A stretch of DNA of 64,000 bases. Source: Arthrobacter sp. StoSoilB22. Lineage in GTDB: Bacteria; Actinomycetota; Actinomycetes; Actinomycetales; Micrococcaceae. Shown piece by piece: positions 35,238 to 44,362 of the stretch. Positions within the stretch are counted from its first letter, which is position 1. Each line of letters starts with the position of its first letter. The DNA lies in assembly GCF_019977315.1 (NCBI RefSeq), contig NZ_AP024652.1, positions 2,046,001 through 2,110,000 on the forward strand. Direction: 5' to 3'. The notes under the pieces were generated by a model. The model did not search any database, was not told the DNA's origin, and saw nothing but the letters and a program-made list of their open reading frames with translations. Made by a program: the position numbers and the translations under genes.

Positions 35238-35690
35238 ATGCGACATCACCACACTGCCCTGCACGTCACGGATATGGAGCAGAGCGAGCGATTCTACGTG
35301 GATGGCCTCGGACTGGCCCGTTTGGATGCCTGGACGTCGGGACCATATATCGGAGAACTTTACGGCCGTCCTGACGTGACCGTCAGAGCCATGCTTCTCG
35401 CTACCGGCGACGGATCCTTCAGGCTGGAACTGGCACATGCCGAGCCGCTATTGCCAGCAGTCGATCCATCACGGGCGCAACCGGGCACAGCTCACCTGGC
35501 CTTTACAGACATTGACGTTCGAGAGGTTTACGCCAGGATGACGGCGCTTGGTTACAGCGCGGTATCCGAACCCGTTGCCCCGACCTCGGGCCCCATTGCC
35601 GGCGGGTGGTTGGTTTACCTCCTCGATCCTGACGGAAATCGCGTTGAGTTGATTCAGCCGCCAGAATGGCGCCCAAGCCAGGACACGTAA
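35238..35690 (+). CDS. VOC-family protein
   Basis: 150 residues, AAGGAGACAC before ATG 35238. MRHHHTALHVTDMEQSERFY (His ligand), GSFRLELAHAEPL (Glu), GTAHLAFTDIDVREVYARMT (His) and GWLVYLLDPDGNRVELIQPP (Glu). A complete type I VOC dimer subunit. Last gene of the plus-strand operon, followed by a terminator. Confidence 0.86.
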   Translation: MRHHHTALHVTDMEQSERFYVDGLGLARLDAWTSGPYIGELYGRPDVTVRAMLLATGDGSFRLELAHAEPLLPAVDPSRAQPGTAHLAFTDIDVREVYARMTALGYSAVSEPVAPTSGPIAGGWLVYLLDPDGNRVELIQPPEWRPSQDT

Positions 35691-35708
35691 GTCGCTCGCT
35701 GGCAGAGA

Positions 35709-35755
35709 AGCAGGCCCCGTGAGCCGTCGGTGACGGTCACAGGGCCTGCTTTTTG
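35709..35755. terminator. terminator between convergent operons
   Basis: GCAGGCCC (35710-35717) pairs with GGGCCTGC (35742-35749) followed by TTTTTG on the plus strand; on the minus strand it can also end the ABC operon, though with few T. Confidence 0.8.
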
Positions 35756-35792
35756 TATGTTGCGGGAGAGTGCGGCGGATTGGTGCGCCGGG

Positions 35793-36653
35793 TTACCCCT
35801 TGACACCACCGGAGGTCATGCCGGCCACAAACCAGCGCTGGAATGCCAGGAAGATTGAGAGAACAGGGATGAAGGCAACGACGATGAATGCGGCGAAGAG
35901 TCCCCAGAAGCTCCCGAAGCCTGTGGTTATGTATCGCACTATGCCGTTCTGGACTGTTTTCATGTCTTCTGTGGTGGCCAGTACAGTGCCGACAAGGAAG
36001 TCATTCCAGACGAAGACGAAGATGAAGATGGCCACGGCGGCGATACCGGGGCGGATGAGCGGGAGAATGATCCGCCACAAGATCTGCATGCGGGAGCAGC
36101 CATCGATGGCCGCCGCTTCCTCTATTTCGACGGGTATGTTCTCAATGAAATTTCGTAGAAACAGGATGGTTTGTCCGCAAATGATTGCCGTGTAGACGAT
36201 GATCATCATGGGGTAGGTGTTGATCAAGGCGGTTTTGACGAACATGGAGTACAGCGCGATAAAGACCACGATCGCCGGGACCATGGACAGGACCAGAATC
36301 CCAGTCATCAGAGTTTCCATGCGGCGGCTCCGATACCTTGTGGCTACATACGCTGCAGGGATGCAAATGGCCAGAGCAAGAACGATCGAGCCGCCAGCAT
36401 AAATGAGGGAGTTTGCGAAAAAGCGGATGTTGGTCGAGGTCAGAAGGCCGACATATCCCTCGGATGAGAATGGGGCCGGTATCCATCTTGGCGGGAATTC
36501 CAGTGTGCCTGAACCGGTCTTGAGTGACGTGGACACAATCCATGCGACCGGGGGGAGTACCACCGCTGCGGAGAGGATGATGTACGCCCAAGCCGGAACG
36601 GCCTTAATGAAACTGGCCAGGCGTCGTTGGCGGCGCGGAGTTGTGATGCTCAC
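35793..36653 (-). CDS. carbohydrate ABC transporter permease, MalG type
   Basis: 286 residues, six membrane segments. The permease EAA loop is EIEEAAAIDGCSRMQILWRI (conserved EAAxxDGaxxxxxxxxIxlP). The N-terminus is basic (TTPRRQRRLASF) before TM1. Its start overlaps the stop of the partner permease by 4 bp. Works with the partner, the lipoprotein at 37638 and an ATPase not found in this window, probably a shared MsmK-type ATPase. Confidence 0.92.
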   Translation of the reverse strand: MSITTPRRQRRLASFIKAVPAWAYIILSAAVVLPPVAWIVSTSLKTGSGTLEFPPRWIPAPFSSEGYVGLLTSTNIRFFANSLIYAGGSIVLALAICIPAAYVATRYRSRRMETLMTGILVLSMVPAIVVFIALYSMFVKTALINTYPMMIIVYTAIICGQTILFLRNFIENIPVEIEEAAAIDGCSRMQILWRIILPLIRPGIAAVAIFIFVFVWNDFLVGTVLATTEDMKTVQNGIVRYITTGFGSFWGLFAAFIVVAFIPVLSIFLAFQRWFVAGMTSGGVKG

Positions 36654-37582
36654 AAGCTTTCCTTCCGTCGGAAGCGAATGGCGACGAGGGTCAGGGCGAT
36701 ATTGACGGCGAATAGCAGGATTGCCGTTGCTGAGGCTCCCGAGAGGTCAAACTTGTCGAACATCTGGTTGTAGACCCGCATGGACAAGGTTTCTGTAGAC
36801 CCGATGGGGCCTCCTCGTGTGGTGACGAGGATGATGGTGACCATCTGCACATAGAGCATGAGAAGGACGATCACGACGGAGACGATGGTGTTGCGCAAGT
36901 AGGGCAGCGTGATGTTCACGAACTGGTGCCAGATGCCGCCGCCGTCCATTTTGAGGCTTTCCCGGAGCTCCTCCGGAATCGTTTGAAGGGCGCCCAGGAA
37001 GAGGAGCATGGCTTGCGGATAGGACCACCAGGCTGTCATGAGAGTTACTGCAACCAACGCACTGGTGGGAGATGAGAACACGTCAGTGGGACCGAACCCG
37101 AGGGACTTGGTGATCGCTGATGCCGGACCATAGTTGGGGTTGAGGAACCAGAGCCAGATTGTTCCTGCAGTGGCCTGTGACATCAACCAAGGCAGGAGGA
37201 AGAGGCTCCGGACCGAACGCTTGAAGCGGTGGAGGTTGTTGAGCACGATGGCAGAAAGCAGCCCCGCCGGGAGTGCGATAACCAAGGCTCCGAGCGAGAA
37301 AACCAAGGTTGTCCAGATGCGGCTTGGCAGATCGGAGTCTGAGAACAATCGGACAAAGGAATTCAGTCCCGAGAATTTGCCAATCTGGTAATACGACGTC
37401 TCGTGTAGGGCCGTCCACGCTGTGTAGATGAGCGGCCCCACGAACACAAAGAGGAAGACGGCGCTGACTGGCAGGACGTAGAGCCATACCATTCGATCCC
37501 GACGGACCCGGCGAAAACTTGGGGCGCCCAAGGGAGACGTTGCGGTATTGCGTGGGCTGCGGGTGGGGCTTTCGGTTGACAT
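36650..37582 (-). CDS. carbohydrate ABC transporter permease, MalF type
   Basis: 310 residues, six membrane segments after a 30-residue cytoplasmic leader. VWLYVLPVSAVFLFVFVGPL is TM1; the EAA loop is PEELRESLKMDGGGIWHQFV; and FNLVIS-like end segment ILLFAVNIALTLVAIRF. About 55 bp behind the lipoprotein gene, overlapping MalG-type gene. Confidence 0.92.
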   Translation of the reverse strand: MSTESPTRSPRNTATSPLGAPSFRRVRRDRMVWLYVLPVSAVFLFVFVGPLIYTAWTALHETSYYQIGKFSGLNSFVRLFSDSDLPSRIWTTLVFSLGALVIALPAGLLSAIVLNNLHRFKRSVRSLFLLPWLMSQATAGTIWLWFLNPNYGPASAITKSLGFGPTDVFSSPTSALVAVTLMTAWWSYPQAMLLFLGALQTIPEELRESLKMDGGGIWHQFVNITLPYLRNTIVSVVIVLLMLYVQMVTIILVTTRGGPIGSTETLSMRVYNQMFDKFDLSGASATAILLFAVNIALTLVAIRFRRKESL

Positions 37583-37637
37583 TATCTGTCCCTTCCAGGG
37601 GGAGCCTGATTTCCCAGACTCCCCCTATTTCGGGCGG

Positions 37638-38894
37638 CTACTTCTTGTTGGCCGCGTCCTGGGCGGAACGAATAAAGTCGCTGCCTGATGAGCCGTTGAG
37701 AGTCAGCTTCTGCCCGGCTTGGGAGAGGCCAGTGGCAAGCGCGGTCCATGTGTTGGAATACGTGCGTGGTTCACTGTTGGTCTTGACGTAGGCCGCGATG
37801 TCGTTGACGGTCTTGGCCTCTGGAGTGGAGAAGAACGGTTGCTGGTAGGTGGCGGCACGGGTGGGTACCTCACCGCCGGTTGCCATCAGCGCACCGGCTT
37901 CCGGCCCGGTCATGTACTCGATAAACTTCCAGGCAGCTTCGGTGTTTTTACTGCCGTTTCCGATGCCCAAGGTCCATCCAATGGTTGTCCCTGTCGTGTC
38001 GCCGGTACTCGCCATCGGCAGGGCCGTCCACTTGAGGTCCTTGTTCTGCGAGCCGAAGGAAACCGCTCGTTCTGTGCCCAGGACCGCCATCGCGACAGTG
38101 CCGCTCGCCATGCCGTCAGCTACCGTGCCGTACGTGTCAGAAACGACGTTGCTACCAAGAGCCTTTGCGTCCCTGAGCTTGGCCAGGAAGTCACCGAACT
38201 CGTTGCCTTTGGCTGTCGCGAAATCAGCTTGACCATCCTTGTTCCAGATTTCCTGATCCACCTGGGACATGAAGCAGTTAAAGAAGGTACTGATGATGGC
38301 CGAGTTATCTGTGTCCGAAAAGCCCGTCCCGAATCCGGTAAAGCCAGCGGCAGCAGCCTTCTTGGCAACTTCAACAACCTCGTTGTATGTGGTCGGGACG
38401 GTCGCGCCGATCTGGCTAAGGATCTTTTGGTTGTAGTACAGGGCACAGGTTCGGTATTCGTACGGCACGGCAACCGGCTTGCCGTCGGGCCCCGCAAGAG
38501 TGTCGGTGGGACGAAGCCAATCAGTTACCTTCGAGGCGGCTTCAGGCAGAGGGGAGTAGACGCCGGCAGATGCCATCTGCGGAACGACGGGAGTGAACAT
38601 CTTGAAGACATCAGGGGCCTGACCTGCTGCCGCTGCCTGAGGCAGTCTGTTCAACATGTCGCCCAACGAAACGACGGAGAGGTTGATCTTGATGTCCGGG
38701 TTGGCCGCCTCAAACTTGGCAATGTTTTCCTTCAGTGCCTTTGAACGCGGATTAGCCTGGCTGGGATCGAGGAAGTCCCAGTAGTTCAGAGTCACGGGAC
38801 CTTTGGGTTCCGAAGCTGACGGTGAACAGCCACTGAGGGCAAGGCCGGCCACAACGGCTGTTACGAGCGCCAAGCCCCATCGCTTTTTGATCAT
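37638..38894 (-). CDS. ABC transporter sugar-binding lipoprotein (family 1)
   Basis: 418 residues from ATG 38894 (AGGAGAAAC before it; the in-frame 38933 start has no site). Signal MIKKRWGLALVTAVVAGLAL and lipobox LSGC give a lipoprotein anchored outside the membrane. VTLNYWDFLDPSQANPRSKA and APDVFKMFTPVVPQMASAGV are typical of COG1653 binders, as is the WKFIEYMTGPEAGALMATGG region. First gene of the ABC operon, whose promoter carries three operator units. Confidence 0.92.
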   Translation of the reverse strand: MIKKRWGLALVTAVVAGLALSGCSPSASEPKGPVTLNYWDFLDPSQANPRSKALKENIAKFEAANPDIKINLSVVSLGDMLNRLPQAAAAGQAPDVFKMFTPVVPQMASAGVYSPLPEAASKVTDWLRPTDTLAGPDGKPVAVPYEYRTCALYYNQKILSQIGATVPTTYNEVVEVAKKAAAAGFTGFGTGFSDTDNSAIISTFFNCFMSQVDQEIWNKDGQADFATAKGNEFGDFLAKLRDAKALGSNVVSDTYGTVADGMASGTVAMAVLGTERAVSFGSQNKDLKWTALPMASTGDTTGTTIGWTLGIGNGSKNTEAAWKFIEYMTGPEAGALMATGGEVPTRAATYQQPFFSTPEAKTVNDIAAYVKTNSEPRTYSNTWTALATGLSQAGQKLTLNGSSGSDFIRSAQDAANKK

Positions 38895-39335
38895 GAGTTT
38901 CTCCTGTGAATGGGTGTGCTGATGTGGGAGCATGCCGTGCTCAAGCGACGCGTGCTAAATGCGGGACTTCGACGGTGGGGAGAATCCGATTGGTTCATCG
39001 AATCTCTCCTTTGAGATCGGTTGCATTTTCAGAAATAGAACTGAGATCGGTTGCTGAGATCGGTTGCACTAAATTTAGGGCCGCGGGATGGCTCTGTCAA
39101 GGAAAGATTCGATATGGATCTGGAACGGACTACCCCGGCTCAATCTGGGCTGCCGTTACCCATGGCACGGGACGTCACCTTCCTGATCAACACCGTTGGC
39201 ATCAGGATTGAATAGGGCGCCTTGCCGACGTGCAGAAGTTCCAGCCGGAAGTGCCGTCACCCATGGTGAGCATCGGGGCTCTGACCTGGGATCCTCCGCC
39301 TGCCGTCGATCCGTCAGGGGAGGCCACTGCGGGCC
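38895..39335. other. promoter region of the ABC operon plus possible decayed coding sequence
   Basis: The left part carries the operators at 39012-39068. Between about 39163 and 39354 two short frames look coding (MARDVTFLINTVGIRIE and, in another phase, VQKFQPEVPSPMVSIGALTW) and the second overlaps the end of sdaA; they may be the tail of a lost gene. Confidence 0.4.
39012..39068. promoter_or_regulatory. LacI-type operators, site group c (one single, one tandem pair)
   Basis: TGAGATCGGTTGCA at 39012-39025, then the tandem TGAGATCGGTTGC/TGAGATCGGTTGCA at 39042-39068, about 120-175 bp upstream of the binding-protein start. The single copy shows that the 14-bp unit, not the tandem, is the basic site. 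Confidence 0.85.
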
Positions 39336-40706
39336 TTAGCAAGCGATCACGTTAACGGCGAGGCCGCCGCGGGACGTTTCTTTGTACTTGCTTTTCATGT
39401 CTGCTCCTGTCTCGCGCATCGTCTTGATGGCGGTGTCAAGCGAGACGTGGTGGACGCCGTCTCCGCGCAGGCTGATCCGGGCAGCGTTGATGGCTTTGTT
39501 GCTGGCCATGGCGTTGCGTTCGATGCACGGGATCTGGACCAGGCCACCAACGGGGTCGCAGGTCAGCCCGAGGTTGTGCTCGATTCCAATCTCGGCGGCG
39601 TTCTCCACCTGCTGGGGTGTGCCGCCCAGGATTTCGCACAGTGCGCCCGCTGCCATGGAACAGGCTGAGCCGACTTCCCCTTGGCAGCCCACTTCGGCGC
39701 CGGAGATGGAGGCGTTCTGTTTAAACAGGACACCTATGGCAGCTGCGGTGAGGAGGAATCGGATCACTGCTTCTTCCTTGGCTCCGGGTGTGAACATCAT
39801 GTAGTAGTGCAGCACCGCTGGAATGATTCCGGCAGCGCCGTTGGTGGGGGCGGTGACGACGCGCCCACCCGTGGCGTTCTCTTCGTTCACCGCCAGGGCA
39901 AACAGGTTCACCCAGTCCACTGCACGCAAGGGATCGCTGGTGTCGTCTTTCGCTTGCAAGTCCGCCAGCAGCCGGGGCGCACGACGGCGGACCATCAGGT
40001 TCCCGGGCAGGTGTTCTTCCGTTCGGCTACAGCCGCGTGACACGCACTCTTTCATGGTTTCCCAGATGTGCATCAACTGCGCGCGGGTTTCCTCCTCGCT
40101 GCGCCAAGCGCTTTCGTTGGCGAGCATGATCTCGCTGATGGAAAGGTCTTCACGGTCGCAGTGGGCCAACAGTTCCTTGGCGTTGGAGAACGGGTAGGGG
40201 AGTTGTATCGTCTCGGGATGCGAGTTCCCAACGTCATTCTCGTCAACGACGAATCCGCCGCCCACGGAGTAGTAAACGCGTTCGCTCAGCAGTGTTCCCT
40301 GGTTGTCGGAAGCCTGGAACCGCATTCCGTTGGGATGCGCCGGCAATGACTTGCGCAGGTGGAGCACCACGTCCTTGGTTCTGTTGAACGTGATCACTCG
40401 GCGCCCTGCAAACAGTATCTTCCCGGCCTCAGTAGCTTCGTTCACCACATTGTCTGCCGTCGTCGTGTCGACGGTTTCCGGCGACTCGCCCATGAATCCC
40501 AGGATGACCGCCTTGTCCGAGCCGTGCCCGCGCCCGGTAGCCCCCAAGGAACCGAACAGTCCGGCGTGAACGCGGTCAACGGCGTCGAACTTTCCTTCCC
40601 TCTCCAGTTCTTCGACGAACGAGCGGGCGGCGCGCATCGGCCCCACAGTGTGGGACGACGAGGGGCCGATTCCGATTGAGAAAAGGTCAAGGGCACTTAA
40701 AGCCAT
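39336..40706 (-). CDS. sdaA: L-serine ammonia-lyase, single-chain iron-sulphur type
   Basis: 456 residues. Beta domain: SALDLFSIGIGPSSSHTVGP (the GPSSSHT substrate loop). Alpha domain: TAPTNGAAGIIPAVLHYYMM, the Fe-S cluster Cys in GCQGEVGSACSMAAGALCE, CDPVGGLVQIPCIERNAMAS. It deaminates serine to pyruvate with an oxygen-sensitive [4Fe-4S] cluster. Length is normal for the fused form. A LysR gene lies 130 bp upstream in the same direction. Confidence 0.95.
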   Translation of the reverse strand: MALSALDLFSIGIGPSSSHTVGPMRAARSFVEELEREGKFDAVDRVHAGLFGSLGATGRGHGSDKAVILGFMGESPETVDTTTADNVVNEATEAGKILFAGRRVITFNRTKDVVLHLRKSLPAHPNGMRFQASDNQGTLLSERVYYSVGGGFVVDENDVGNSHPETIQLPYPFSNAKELLAHCDREDLSISEIMLANESAWRSEEETRAQLMHIWETMKECVSRGCSRTEEHLPGNLMVRRRAPRLLADLQAKDDTSDPLRAVDWVNLFALAVNEENATGGRVVTAPTNGAAGIIPAVLHYYMMFTPGAKEEAVIRFLLTAAAIGVLFKQNASISGAEVGCQGEVGSACSMAAGALCEILGGTPQQVENAAEIGIEHNLGLTCDPVGGLVQIPCIERNAMASNKAINAARISLRGDGVHHVSLDTAIKTMRETGADMKSKYKETSRGGLAVNVIAC

Positions 40707-40836
40707 GGCATACCTCCGGAGCAGGTTTGGTGTGGGTCTGCTACCAGCTTGGGTGCGAATGCGGTCAGCGTCTATCGGAAACTTTTGAACAAAACGTCAA
40801 GCACAACTTAACAATTTGCCTAATCGCCGAGGCGCG

Positions 40837-41730
40837 TCAAGCTTTCGGGCGGGCGTCGGTCGCTTTCCGCAGCTCGTCGACGACGGCGGCTACCGCCGGC
40901 GATTCCCGGCTGGCCGCCCGGTGCAAGACAATGATGTTGCGGCCGCAGCTTGGATGCACGCGACGCACCACCAGGTCGTCCGTTTCCCGGCCGAGGTTCA
41001 ATTCACTCATCAGTGCGACGCCGAGGCCGCCACGCACCAATCCCAGGGTTGCCATCAGGTTCCGACAGTGAGCTACGACGTTTGGCTCGAATCCGGCGTC
41101 GCGGCAGGTTCGAAGAACGAATTGCTCAAAAACGCTGCCTTCCTGGTCAAGGATCCAGCGTTCATCGGCGTAATCGGCCAGTGTCGCTGCCTCCGGCGCC
41201 TCCCGATCCTGGGGCAGGCAGAGGATAATTTCATCGCGGCCCAGCACAGTCTTCACGAGCCCCTCATCCTGGATGTTGTGCAGGTCATCGACCACTGCGA
41301 CATCGATGTGCCCTTCCCTCAACTCGGCCACACTCTCGAACGGCTCGAGGTCGGACACGGTAACGTCGAGACGCGGGTAGCTGGCCTGAAGGGACATGAC
41401 GGCGGCAGGCAGCACCGTGCTGCAAAAACTGGGGAAGGCGCTGATGGCGAGGTGTCCGCGGACATCTGTTTGAAGCTTCTTTAAGTTTGCCTCGGCCGCC
41501 TCAACTTCCGCCGCAATCCGGCCAAAATGCTTCACCAACATGACCCCGGCTTCCGTCAGCCGCACCTTACGGCCGGCGCGGATCAGGAGCGCCAGTCCGG
41601 CCTCCCGTTCCAGCACGGCCAACTGCTGGCTGACCGCCGACGTTGTCATATGGAGCTTGGCGGCAACGGCCGTCATGGTTCCCTCAACCTCAAGGGTTTT
41701 GAGGATTTGCAAGCGTCGGATATCGAGCAC
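40837..41730 (-). CDS. LysR-family transcriptional regulator
   Basis: 297 residues. HTH: LDIRRLQILKTLEVEGTMTA and MTTSAVSQQLAVLEREAGLA, then the substrate domain opening GHLAISAFPSFCSTVLPAAV and GLVRGGLGVALMSELNLG. It is upstream of and co-directional with sdaA, so it may be read into that gene or control it. Target not shown by the sequence. Confidence 0.9.
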   Translation of the reverse strand: MLDIRRLQILKTLEVEGTMTAVAAKLHMTTSAVSQQLAVLEREAGLALLIRAGRKVRLTEAGVMLVKHFGRIAAEVEAAEANLKKLQTDVRGHLAISAFPSFCSTVLPAAVMSLQASYPRLDVTVSDLEPFESVAELREGHIDVAVVDDLHNIQDEGLVKTVLGRDEIILCLPQDREAPEAATLADYADERWILDQEGSVFEQFVLRTCRDAGFEPNVVAHCRNLMATLGLVRGGLGVALMSELNLGRETDDLVVRRVHPSCGRNIIVLHRAASRESPAVAAVVDELRKATDARPKA

Positions 41731-41775
41731 GGGACCTCCCGGAGTTTAGGACCACTTAACTGTAGAGCCGATACA

Positions 41776-42780
41776 CTAGCTGCTTTCCGAGGACGGGTGG
41801 ACGAATCCCCGCGTCGCGGCCCCTTGTTCATCAATGAGCCGGCCGAGGTGCTTGCTCATCCTGAATACCACGCTGCGGTCAACGATGCGGGCGCTCGGCA
41901 CAGCAGCTTCCATGGCAGCCTCGAAGCGCAAGACATCGGACATTTCCTTCAGCCAGACCGCCACCACCAAGTTGTACTGGCTCGCGACGGCCAGCGCCGT
42001 TCGGGCTTCAGGAATCTTAGCCATAAGCCCTTTCATCTGCTGAACGTGCTTGGCGGCGGTTTGCATGAAGTACCAGGCGTAGACAGGCCAACCCGTGACC
42101 GTGCGTGCGACGTCCGTGCGTATCCGCAGCATGCCATCGGCGCGCATGCGGGCCAGCCCATCCGCGACGCGCTGTTCGCTGAGTCCATGTTCTGTGGCAA
42201 TCCGGCTGACGGGGCGTCGCCCATCTTCGGCCAGGCAATGGCGTAGCGCTGCCTCGACGTCCGGGTGCACGGTCCGAGGCGCTCTTGCCCGTGGTGGGCG
42301 GGGGCGGGGGACCCTTGCTGCCTCTTGCGGTGTGAGGGCGCGGAGTCTCCAGTCGGAGGCCTCCATGACTACTTCGGTAACGAGATGCGTCTGGGTGTTC
42401 CTGACGCCTTCCAAGCCTCCGATGCGGTTGGTGACTGAGTCCCAGATGGAGAGTGGGGTGTCGGCGAGGACCGTGGCCAACAGATCCCGTCCGCCGGAGG
42501 TGTGGTCGAGGGTCAGCACTTCCGGGATCTGTGCCAATTGGCGGGCCACTTCGCCGGTTTGCTGGGGTTTGCACGTGATGTCCACCAGTGCCGATGCTCC
42601 GCCGGGGAAGATTCCGGTGACCCATGCGAGCCCGCGTTCCCTCAGGGAGTCCCAGCGTCTGGCGAGCGTTACGGCGTCGACTCCGATCACGGGCGCCAGT
42701 TCACTCCATGGCGCCCGGCCTTCGATCTGAAGAGCATGGATGAGACGCTCCTCGAGGGGATCAAGCATGTTTTCCGGCAT
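41776..42780 (-). CDS. Lrp/AsnC-family regulator with duplicated HTH halves
   Basis: 334 residues from ATG 42780. A much longer in-frame extension to 43263 would lie antisense to the MFS gene and is rejected. Two Lrp units in tandem: DPLEERLIHALQIEGRAPWS ELAP..VTLARRWDSLRERG, then HPDVEAALRHCLAEDGRRPV, LSEQRVADGLARMRADGMLR, each followed by a ligand/oligomer-type half. This double form is common in actinobacteria. Divergent from the MFS-M20 pair with 102 bp between, so it is the likely regulator. Confidence 0.87.
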   Translation of the reverse strand: MPENMLDPLEERLIHALQIEGRAPWSELAPVIGVDAVTLARRWDSLRERGLAWVTGIFPGGASALVDITCKPQQTGEVARQLAQIPEVLTLDHTSGGRDLLATVLADTPLSIWDSVTNRIGGLEGVRNTQTHLVTEVVMEASDWRLRALTPQEAARVPRPRPPRARAPRTVHPDVEAALRHCLAEDGRRPVSRIATEHGLSEQRVADGLARMRADGMLRIRTDVARTVTGWPVYAWYFMQTAAKHVQQMKGLMAKIPEARTALAVASQYNLVVAVWLKEMSDVLRFEAAMEAAVPSARIVDRSVVFRMSKHLGRLIDEQGAATRGFVHPSSESS

Positions 42781-42882
42781 AGACAACAGAATATCCACGA
42801 AAAGCTGCAATTTCATCAAGTGGAAACACGGAACTTCCATGATGTTGTGATCCCGTTCACTTCTCATCACATCGGAGCGCAC

Positions 42883-44337
42883 ATGCGTACAACAGCGCAG
42901 AAATCCACCACCGCGGCAGGAGCCGTCGGTTTCCTGGTGGTCATGGAGCTTGGCAGTGGCATTCTTCAGGGCTGGCTGAATCCTCTGTTCTCTTCCATTG
43001 GTGAACACCACAGAGTCTCGGCAGCATCGCTGAATTGGATCAGCGCCGCCTACTTGCTGGCGACAGTGTTGGTGGTCCCTTTGCTGTCCAAGCTCGGTGA
43101 TATCCACGGCCACAAGCGGATACTCATGATCTCCACGGCTATTGTTGCCGCGGCTTCCGTTTTGGTTGCCTTCGCCCCAAACTACGAACTGTTCCTTCTG
43201 GGGCGTGCTATCCAAGCACCGCTGGCCGTTTTCCTCCCCTTGGAATTCGCCATCGTCCATCAACGCGACTCTGAACGCTCCGGGCGAAGCATCGGCAGGC
43301 TCGTGGCCGCGCTGACCCTCGGCGCAACCATCGGCGGTTTCCTGGCCGGATTTGTCCTCGACGCGACGGACAGCCTCTCCATCACTCTGCTGATGCCAGC
43401 GATCTTCATGGCCCTGTGCGTCCCCGGCATCGCGTTCTTCGTCAAGGAAAGCCCGCTGCGGAGCAAAGGCCGCGTGGATTATCTCGGTGCTGCACTGCTT
43501 GGCGGTGGCTTGGCTGCTCTCCTGGGAGGCGCTTCAAATCTCTCAACGTGGCCCCCGATGAACACGGCCCTCGCGATGGCGGTCGGCATCGCCCTCCTCG
43601 CCGGCTGGGTGGTGTCAGCCCGCAGGACAGAACACCCGCTGGTAGACCTCACCATGCTCCTTCGTGGCGGCATTGGTCTCCCGATTGTCGTCGCCTTCCT
43701 TTATGGCGCGCAACTGTTCGGCGCGCAAGCACCCATCTCCGTCTACCTGCGCTCCGATCCGGCCACGCTGGGATTCGGCTTCGGTGCTGCGGCATCTGCC
43801 GCGGGAACAATGCTCAGCATCATGGCGCTTGCAGCCTTCCTGGGTGCCTCATTCAGCGACCGGGCATCCCGCCTGATCGGCGGCCCACGGAGTGTCGCGC
43901 TTGGGGGAGGGCTCAGCGCCATCGCATATGTCCTGATGATCCTTGCGCCGGGTACCTTGGTGACCTTCGCGGTATGGCTCGTCATGGCCGGGCTCGGCTC
44001 CGGGCTGGTCAGCGGTACGCTCCCCACATTGGTGGTCCAGCGCGCAGCAACCGATTCAGTAGGTATCGCCTCGGGACTATACAACACGGCCCGCACCGCC
44101 GCCGGAGGAGTCGCCGGAGCACTTTTCGCGCTGCTGATGGCAGCACTCACCACACCAACTGCAGCCGGAACGCGGGCGGCCACCGAACTCTCCTTCCACG
44201 CCGTTTGGTGGATCTGCGCTGGAGTCTGCGTCCTCTTCGCCGTGGCCGTTCTGTTCATCCGCCAAGCCCCGACCACACCGGTCGAATCAACCACATCGTC
44301 ATCGAATGCCGACGACGTCCTCGAACCTGCCAACTAA
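42883..44337 (+). CDS. MFS transporter, 14-helix drug/metabolite exporter-like
   Basis: 484 residues from ATG 42883 (CGGAGCGC before it); an in-frame extension back to 42502 overlaps the Lrp gene and is rejected. WISAAYLLATVLVVPLLSKL, GDIHGHKRILMISTAIVAAA (motif A region) and LLGRAIQAPLAVFLPLEFAI belong to DHA2-like carriers. A His/Arg-rich loop is absent. 25 bp before the M20 hydrolase gene, so carrier and hydrolase probably handle the same conjugate. Confidence 0.85.
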   Translation: MRTTAQKSTTAAGAVGFLVVMELGSGILQGWLNPLFSSIGEHHRVSAASLNWISAAYLLATVLVVPLLSKLGDIHGHKRILMISTAIVAAASVLVAFAPNYELFLLGRAIQAPLAVFLPLEFAIVHQRDSERSGRSIGRLVAALTLGATIGGFLAGFVLDATDSLSITLLMPAIFMALCVPGIAFFVKESPLRSKGRVDYLGAALLGGGLAALLGGASNLSTWPPMNTALAMAVGIALLAGWVVSARRTEHPLVDLTMLLRGGIGLPIVVAFLYGAQLFGAQAPISVYLRSDPATLGFGFGAAASAAGTMLSIMALAAFLGASFSDRASRLIGGPRSVALGGGLSAIAYVLMILAPGTLVTFAVWLVMAGLGSGLVSGTLPTLVVQRAATDSVGIASGLYNTARTAAGGVAGALFALLMAALTTPTAAGTRAATELSFHAVWWICAGVCVLFAVAVLFIRQAPTTPVESTTSSSNADDVLEPAN

Positions 44338-44362
44338 TTCACCTCGACACGAAGGATCAACA

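Noticed and set aside
42781-43263. N-terminal extension of the Lrp regulator to 43263
   Set aside because: It would run antisense through the start of the MFS gene and has no regulator character before MPENMLDPLEE.
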